The notes beneath the pieces were generated by a model. It searched no databases. It had not been told where the DNA came from and worked only from the letters and a program-made list of their open reading frames with translations. This document shows, one piece after another, positions 24,001 through 33,000 of a stretch of 64,000 nucleotides of DNA (the first letter of the stretch is position 1; each line of letters begins with the position of its first letter). Origin of the DNA: Larix kaempferi (taxonomy: Eukaryota > Streptophyta > Pinopsida > Pinales > Pinaceae); assembly GCA_027924585.1 (NCBI GenBank), contig BSBM01000232.1:24773501-24837500 (forward strand). Reading direction: 5' to 3'. The translations under genes and the position numbers were made by a program.

Positions 24001-27000
24001 GAAGTTGAGCTTACAGTTTGAATCCCACTAGTCCTCATATTCCAACTATTAGTGAGTTTGCTGGCATGCATCCTCGACATCTCAAATTGCTTCTAGAACC
24101 CCAGTGCATGCCTTAGAAACAATATAAGGGGATCAGTATCAATGGTGCTAAAGGCAGTAGTGGTGTTCCTCGTTCTCTGTGATTATGGTCTTAAAGACAC
24201 GAGCCAAGCTATGCTCTATGGGTACTGGTTACAATTTGAGAATACAGGTCGAGATCTTAGCGTTGAAGGCTACGATCTGAATGAATGGGACACGATCTGT
24301 GTGTTGAGGCTGTCTACTGAAAACCATGACATGATTAGAGTAAATGATCTCCTTGGCTTTAGCGATTGCCGTTTTGTTTAGCTGGGAATCCTTGCTGCTG
24401 TTCATTTCCTTCGTCTCAGCTAAAGTTCTTTTCGAAGGAGAAGCCCCTTTATTGGGAGCTTTTTAATGGGTTGGATCGTCAATTGAAGCGGACCCAGAGG
24501 TGTAGCCCATTTGGGTGGACCCCTTTATGAATTTGCTGTGCATTGCTTGATGTTTTTCCAGCTTTAATTTTTAGATTTCAGTCGTTTAATGCTGAATTTT
24601 AATTAATTAATCCAATTTCTTTAATGAAGTTATGGAAAATTGAGAAAGAATCTGAATTAGTAGAACAAAGCATTTAGTGCTAATTTCAGATCATCTAATC
24701 AACAAAAACACATGCTACTTGCAACTAAATGAATGCTTGATGGACTTACAAAATTCAAACCATGTCATTAAAATGACATTTATTCCAAAATATACGGCTA
24801 CAACTATGACAAAATTGAACTGGAAATCAACTACTAATGTTCAATAATGAACTTATTTGTAAACACACCTACCCTACCCTAATTAACTAAGTGAGATAGA
24901 GGGTGAAACATAATTGTATTTTCAATGAAGCCAAGATAGCTCATTATCTATGTAACAACTTAGGCCTACCTCTGCTTGACATGACTCAGGCAGCACTGAA
25001 TATGACTCCCATAACACTGACTGACGACATGACAGATTTAATATAGTAATGACCTTGAGATGACAGATACAATAGATCCATTGTTCATATATCTTAATGT
25101 ATGCTCAAATTTTTGCATAGATTTTATAATGATTTAAGTTCCATGGCTACATTTAATATCTCCACTCTGCATCCTTTCAATCATATTCATATTGTCAACC
25201 CCCATAAAAAATAGAACAGAGGGAATCCCGCATAGATATGTGCTGATAATAATTTGACCTTGAAAATGGAAATGGAAATGGAAATGTCCTTGGACATTTG
25301 ACCTAAGGTAGAGAAACTTTAGTTGCCCAACCGAAGAGTATTAGGGATTGAATTATCCAGATTCATTGGGCTTTCCAGAACACTACCTTACCTTCCTGCC
25401 TGTTCAAGGCTAGATTCGGGAGTGGGAAGGATCCTGATCGAGATCTTTGTGAGCAGGTATTGTTTCATGCTGTGAGCTAACCTTGACACAATAGGGTTAT
25501 AACTTATAACAAGAGATGGAAATTTCATTGCGTCAGCCAACAAGGAATAGATTTGGTGTTTACCTGCCTCTGTGAGAACAAATAAAGGAAACAGTTGATA
25601 GCATTTGAAGATTCATATAGTTGACAATCTGTAGCCTTTGAAGTTGCAGACAGCTCATTAGATTGATGACCAACCATTGAATAATACTAAGGGAATGTAA
25701 AAGATGATATATAATGAATACACTGACACAGGAAAAATTCAAAATTTTCATGTCTATAGTCCACTGGCCTCCTGTACTGGCCCAGAGGTAGCATTTGGAT
25801 TGCTTCTAGTTCTAAGTTAATGACTGTGTTAGCTATTTGCTTCAGCTTATATACATGCATTACTGTTCTTGTTGAGTTATATTTTTTTGAAGTTTCCAGA
25901 TTGTTGATTTGGGTTATAGATACTAGGGTATTTACCTTGAAGGGTTGGTTACGATAATGTAAGATACCTAACATACACACACATTAATTGTAATCAGCCT
26001 TATAGCTTGTACTTGTGAATGTGACAATTCAAGTAACCATACTGGCAAGTAAAGAGTAATTGATAAATGATAGAAAAGTTATGATTAGAATAAAATATAT
26101 TTGATATTTTGATGATATAAAGGAAGGGACATAGCCTTTTGCAAGGTTATACAGTTTAATAATGAATATTTTTTCAGAGAAAAAGAACGTAATTTCTGTT
26201 CATAGTCAGAAAGGAAATTCCATTCTTCAAGTGCATATTGCACTTTCACATAGGTAATCGTCAATTTCCAGCTGTCAAAAATAAGACCCCAAGCTGAGAT
26301 CACAAGAGAAAAACCATAATGATCACGTTTACCTGGGAGGATTAAAATCCCCCTATCATCACATCAGTCAGAAAAGTATTACAAAAAAAGGGCTTTACAT
26401 AATATAAACAATAGTGTCTTCCCCCACTACTCATAAATAAAACAGAAGCAGCAGAGGAAAACCACAGCAAAAACATGTGCTGTAGATCCTCATCGAAGAG
26501 TTTTAACTGAAACATTTGTAGCACCATATCTAAACTCTTCAAATTCCATGTTACCCTCTGCTAACCTTTGACCTTACTTGGACAGATTGTTTGCTACAGA
26601 ATTTAATTCCTATAAATATGTTTCTAATTTCTTTTGTATTTTCACCCAAAGGCCTGAGCATAACATTTTGTAATTGGGGAAATCACATTCATCCAGTTAA
26701 TCACCAGTGCAGAGTCCCAAAAAGTTTGAATCTTTGAAACATTTCTGTCCAAAGCATATTTTATCAGCAACTCTTGAGGCCATGCATTATGCATTCAGCG
26801 TGATTATTAGATCCATCACCTAGGCCCACTTTAAAACTTTAAATAGTGAACATCTGAAAAAAACAGAGCGCCTCCAGCACTACTAAACTCTGATTACCCT
26901 GGCAGGCTCCATTAAAAAATCCCCAAACTAATGACTTGTCTACTGAAATCTCATTATACTGCCTGGGAATGACCTCTGAATCCTGAATACAGCATCTTTG

Positions 27001-30000
27001 AACCATAGCATAGATCTGACCATAAACGTGAAAAGATGGCATGAACTTTTCCTCAAAGATAATTGAATTTTGGGCTAGCCAAATACCCCATAAAACTAAA
27101 CATGGAATTGTTCTGAACTTTCTTAACTCTCTTATCTCAAACCAGAATTGCAAGCTTTTTTCTAAAGGAATTCCTTGCCATAAATTTGCCACACCTGTTA
27201 TTTTTCAACCTCCTCTGACAGAAATAAATAAAAAAATGAACAGTGGAATCACTATTATTTCAAGATAACATGTAGACCCCCGGGCCTTGTCTATATCTTT
27301 TCTGGAGCATCTCCCAAGTCAATACCTTATTCGTGAGAGCAAGCCAAAGAGAAATTCTAGTCTTCTTGGGAGCTTTTAGCTTCCAAATATGTTTCCACCA
27401 CCAACAAGGTTCATTGTTTTCTGGTGCAAACATAACTTATAACCAAGTTTTGCCGTATATTCACCCCTAATCTTATTCTTGGTCCAAGCCAAAGAACTTT
27501 CTTGAGATAATTAATAGAAGCATTCCATTTAATGACCTGATCTCCTTACAACCCTAAAGAAGCTGCCGATCTCCATCCCTGATTCCAAATATTTGTAGAC
27601 GCTGCAATCCCTACTTGTCTCAGCATAAAGAAACCCCTTTGATACAATGTCTCAACAGATTCCACAGTCATGAAAAACTTCCCACCACATCCCAGAATTG
27701 TATGATCCCAAGTGTCACTTTCCTGATCCAATCTTCCAGGCTAAATGTTCACCAATCACTGGAAATGATTGAACTAGTGCTTTCCAATGGTTGGATATAT
27801 TCCTTATGGATTCTGCGATTCCAAACCAATCAATTAAGGAGCCTGGTCTAATATATTTCTTCTGCTGAATTATGTCTCTCCACAAGCGCTTTTTTGTTAA
27901 GATTTTCCATAGACTTTAGTCTTTTAGCTGCTAAGGACAGACCGAAGACAAGCACATTTTTAATCCCCTGCCCCCTTGTTCTTTTGGCTGAGCTATTGTT
28001 TGCCATTTGACTAGGGGAATGCACTCATTTTATATCTTACCAGACCAAAGAAAAGCAAAAAACAACTTTTTGATTGCCTCTAAAACTTCTTTTGGAATAA
28101 AAGATAGAGTGCTGAAAAACAGGAATTGCCTCCAAAACTGATTTGACCAATGTCAACCAACCACTAGCAGCAGAGAGCCATCTATTGCCCCAGTGATTGA
28201 TTTGAGCTTCAATCCTTTCGAGTTTCCAATCACCATCCCTAGTCCTTTTTACCATAACCATTGGGCTTCAACCAAAAGCCTATATACTTAAAACATTCTT
28301 GCAGACTCAATTCCTTAAAGGGAAAGTCTACAATATCCTCTGTTCCTCTCTTGGCTCCAGCCCATTAAAGAAGAGAGAAGTTTTGTAGATTACGTAAAGA
28401 TCCAAAATTTACGTAAAGATTCAAAATCTCTTTCAACTTTTTAGATTGCCTGTGACCGCCATTGATAAACAACATAACATCATCTACGAAAAGATGTGTT
28501 AGAAAGATCTCCCAATTTTGGCACTAGAGATATCCCTGACTCTTTGGCTTTCTCGATGGCCCTACTGAGACGTTCCGCCACCAAGAGAAAAATGAGAGGA
28601 CTTAAAGGACAACCTTGTCTCAATCCTCTCGTCAGCTTAAAAAGGTTTGAAGCCAAACCATTTATCAAGATAGCAAAATAGATAGAAGAAATACAACCCA
28701 TAATCCATCTCACCACTGGATAACTAAATCCAACATTAAAGCCAGCATACTCTTATCTTATGCTTTTGACAAATCTAATTTTAAAATTGCTGCTGTCAAT
28801 TTTTAGTCTTAACAATGTGGATACCTTCCTGTCTCATTTTTTTGTCTTTCAGCCAAGAAGCCAAACTGTTTTTGAGATCTAACATCACAAAATATCGTTT
28901 TGACCCTGACAGCTGAGACTTTTGAGATGATCTTGTACTGGCAATTGCATAAAGAAATATGATGATATTCATCAAAGGACTCAGGCTAGTCCTTTTTTAG
29001 GATCAAAGCCGGAAAATTGCATTTAGAGAACTTGAAACCTTGCCTGAATTCTTAACTTCTTCAATAACCCTGATAAGATCGTCCTCTGACAGATCATAAA
29101 AGCCTGAATAAAACTTGACAGTCCACCTGTTCAGGCCCCGATTTTTGTCAATTTTAAAGGATAAAAGAACAGTTTGCAATTCATTCTTTGGGACTTCCTC
29201 CATAAGCATATGATTATTCACTACTGTAACAAAGCTTAGGAAAGAAAGTCAATATCTTTAAAAATTCAGCTATATTTGCCCGATCTGGTTCCTTCATTTT
29301 TTTGGAAGTATGATGTCCCCATCTCTGATATCGTTGAAGACTTATTGACCACATGACCTTCAGAATTTCTCATTTCCTAGATAGAATTAATCCTCTTCCG
29401 ATGGTTTGCATAATTGTGGACAAATTTGGTATTTTCATCACCTTTTTTAATCCAAATGGCATCTGCGTTTCTCTTTACCTCCATCCCAAAATACTTTGTT
29501 TCCTGCCTTCCAGCTCCTTCAACTCCAGTCCTTCCTTCTCACTAAAAATTCCTTTGTCATTCCCCTCAAATAATTCTGCAATCTCATTTTCTGCTGCCTT
29601 GAGATCTTTGTCCATATCTTTCTCTCTGCCTTCTTCACCTTTCTTAAGGATGAAATGAACTGAAAGCACACAGAATCCATTGTGTTAGGATCATACCTGG
29701 TCCATTCATTTTGTACCAAAGTTCTAAAATCCTCCTCCTCAAGCCACATTGGATTAAATTTAAAGGAACTAGTAGGTCTGTCATTTTGTATGTCAATGTG
29801 GAGTAGGACTATGGTCAGAACCATCTTCAGATTTAATTCAAGATCTGATCCGCTCTGCCTCTACCATTATAACCTCTGAGAGACCAAGAATCTATCGAGC
29901 CTCCTGGCTACATTATCCTCCCTACCTCTGCTATTACTCCAATTGGCTTTATCTTTGAGTGGCTCTAAATCAACAAATGCCAACTCCTATGTTTAAACTT

Positions 30001-33000
30001 TAAAGTAAGCAGCTGACTTGTCCATTCTAGCATTTGAACCCCAATCTTCAGCTTTAGGGAAGGTAAAATTTAAATCATCTTCGATAATAACCTTTTCATC
30101 CTCTAAATATGGTAGATCAAAAAAGGAATCTCAATAAGCCTGCCTGTCCTCGTATGGCCCATAACAGTTTATCACGGAGAAAGTCTTGCCCAAGTCTTTA
30201 AACTGGAGCTTGGTCCAGACACCTGAAGCAATGACAGAAGATTTTAATAAAGAAACTGGCCTGTTTCATCCTGTAAATAAACCCAAAAATTACCAATAGC
30301 ATCTAAAGACCTGAAATCCCACTCCTTTAACAACCTCCTTCACTCCCGAGTCCTGAATAATTTTGTGACCTTCACCCATAGTTTCTTGCACTGGAACAAC
30401 ATTAGGCCTGTGAATCTCAACCAGCCTGGCAATAGAAAGTATTTTTTAGGAACTTTTGAGACCTCAGCTATAATGCACAGCACAATCATTTGGAAATCCC
30501 GTGGGGGATTTTTCCTGCTCTAAGGACCCTCTCAAGGGATTTTTGCTTCCCTTGCTGATTTTTTTTCAGGGCTTTATCTTGTGCAAACCTCAGAAGAGAT
30601 TTTCTGCCTACAATCGAAGAGCTCAGCTGTAGGATGGGATCCAACCCCAGTACCCTAGAAACAACTTTTCCTCCTTTGCATGAAATCCTAGGTCCAGATC
30701 TTAAACAATACCTACACATTTGAGGACTCGACTGACACAGAGCCCCGTCTTGACTTTCATACAAACTTTCTGGCAGGACAAATGAAACGGAATTTTCTTC
30801 CCCACCGGAGTATTGGAACTTCTCTGCCTCGGGTTTTTAGTCCTTTTAGAATCATGCTTTTGTCCCCCTCCCCAAGGTCTTGGAAATTTACCAAGGAAGG
30901 ATTCAGCTTGCATATTTGGTTGTGATGCTGTATGGAAAGGAATCTGATATAAACAGGATTGTGGGTGGATTCTTGGCATTTATGTCTACAGCTATGTACA
31001 TCAGCCCATGGGATGTTCCAAGGCCTACAGAGAAAGGATGTCCGTTCCACTGTTGTGTTTCATAGATTAACAGTCCTAAACCTAAGTGCATGGCCTTCTC
31101 AAAATACATGCTGAAATATGCAGGCTCTACTGCCAGATATTTGCCTCTTGAAAAACACTATATAGTGTGAGAGTAGGCATTGGTCTGTTAATCTTCTCCT
31201 TTATGTTCAAAATCAATTGTTGAAAGTTTGGAAGTTTGTATATAAAATCATTAAGTTTTTTCATTTTTCTGGCAGGAAAAAGAGCATTTATTGCTGGAAT
31301 AGCGGATGACAATGGATATGGTTGGGCCATAGCAAAGTCCCTTGCTGCTGCTGGTGCAGAAATTCTTGTTGGCACTTGGGTTCCGGTTCGTCAGAATAAG
31401 CTTGGGACTGTCTTTCTTTTCAGTTTTTTAGTCAGTAAAAAATGAAAGCTTGTCTTTAAGACTAATTTATATTATGTTTAATCTAGAAACCTCGCTATTA
31501 TCAACATGAGATTTCTCACTTGCCATACTTGTGTTTAAATCCGCCTTTTTTGGTCATTTGCTTACATGATTGCATATTTGATGCCTTAACTGCACAAACT
31601 GGCATTAAATTTGGTTTTGGAAAACTGCTAAAGCAATGATTTTCATTGTTGTTTGCCAGGCTCTGAACATATTTGAAACCAGCCTGAAACGAGGCAAGTT
31701 TGATGAATCACGTGTGTAAGGACTCTTTGAAACATATTTATTAGTTTGCAAGGTGTTTTTTATTCATGCATGTTAAGGCAAAAGTCTCAGTTTGTTTATA
31801 AATTAAACATCTATTTGGAATAACCAAAGCTACAATTTTTAAAGTGCAGGCTGCCGAATGGTTCTATGATGGAGATCTCTAAGATTTATCCTCTGGATGC
31901 TATCTATGATACTCTCGAGGATGTTCCTGAAGATGTAAATATCATAATCATCTCAGAACTATAATTAGATTTTTTTGGATTTTTCTTGATTTGTGGATCT
32001 GTTGAGCTTGGTACAGACAATATATTAAGCGGACAATTCTCAATCTAGCATTCATTTTTGTCAGATTTGGATATTAATTGAAATAGATGTTTCTCAGGGC
32101 CTATGCCAAGGGGGTGGGGGGCATAGAAAGGATGAAGGCCTTCTTTACGCTCCTAGTATCTTTTAAACATTTTTTGAAATCCAATTTATCTGGAAGTATC
32201 TAGTATTTGGGACACTAATTAATTTATTCTATTTCACTACAGGTAAAAGCAAACAAGAGGTATGCGGGAGCTTCAAATTGGACAGTTCAGGTAATTACTT
32301 TTGTTTAAATACCTTATGCCATAGATATTATTTCAAGATGCATTTGGTCATAAATTAGGATAGACATTGCCTTTTGACTTTATTTTTATGATTTTGGAAA
32401 ATATTCTCTGCACATTTTTGCATGATAGAGAGATCGAGCCTTTATATCCCAGGGCTAATATTCCAATTGAAACAATTCATAGGAAGTTGCAGAGTCTGTA
32501 AAACAAGACTTTGGAAGCATTGATATTCTTGTGCACTCACTTGCAAATGGTCCAGAGGTACATTGTCTTTTAATAAAGATGGAAATCACTATAATGTTTT
32601 TGTTTTGTCATTACTCATAGGAGATTGTCTCGCTTGCCTTTTGTTCTGTTGTTAATGAGGGCGAGCTCTTGGCAGGTCAGTAAACCTCTTCTTGAGACAT
32701 CAAGAAAGGGGTACCTTGCAGCTGTTTCAGCTTCAAGTTATTCCTTTGTGTCACTGCTGAAGCACTTTATACCTATAATGAATCCTGGTGAGTTTCAGAG
32801 AAGATGCCATTCATCTCAGGGTATCTTAATGGATCCATATGAAATTCTTATTTTAGGATGTATATTTCCAAATTCCAAGGCATTTGGCATTTCAGCTTGA
32901 TTGGAAAATTCAAAACCTTCTAGTTAGTTTACAAAATCTTGTCTTGCATATGAAATTATTGACACCACTACATAAATGTAACATCGAGTTTTTCAATGCA

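Larger units (their letters stand above)
10253..24693 (+). mobile_element. Gypsy-1: Ty3/Gypsy LTR retrotransposon with nested insertions
   Basis: Flanked by the 5-bp target duplication TCTAA (10248-10252 and 24694-24698). LTRs start TGATCTAG and end ATCA. PBS, gag, protease, RT, RNase H, integrase and polypurine tract are in canonical Gypsy order on the + strand. Two insertions interrupt it: a DNA element in RT (13368-15938) and a Copia-like element in the integrase C-terminus (17773-23282). Without them the element is about 6.4 kb. All reading frames carry stops or shifts. The integrase tail suggests a chromovirus-like lineage, but I cannot confirm the branch. Confidence 0.93.
26340..31110 (-). 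mobile_element. LINE-1: non-LTR retrotransposon in ENR intron 1
   Basis: Minus-strand order from 31110 leftwards: a possible ORF1 tail (30980-30500, weak), APE-type endonuclease (30440-29830), RT (29220-28040), a Trp/Cys-rich linker (27730-26900) and RNase H (26860-26570), ending in a hydrophobic tail near 26340. Every frame is broken many times. Target-site duplications were not found and both ends are approximate. It lies in antisense to ENR, and its 5' edge is only about 165 bp from exon 2. Confidence 0.82.
3016..31275 (+). other. ENR intron 1, 28,260 bp
   Basis: Phase-1 intron with donor GTTTGG and acceptor TGGCAG. The bases on each side form the Gly codon of LRG|KRAF, which is highly conserved in plant ENR. 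It contains at least one Copia element, one processed pseudogene, one Gypsy element with nested insertions, and one LINE. Segments 3016-4194 and 31111-31275 contain nothing recognised beyond intron sequence. The first half of 3360-3900 is GC-richer and may be old repeat. Confidence 0.92.

Noticed and set aside
29353-29658. 101-codon + frame rich in Ser/Phe
   Set aside because: Antisense shadow of the LINE region between endonuclease and RT.
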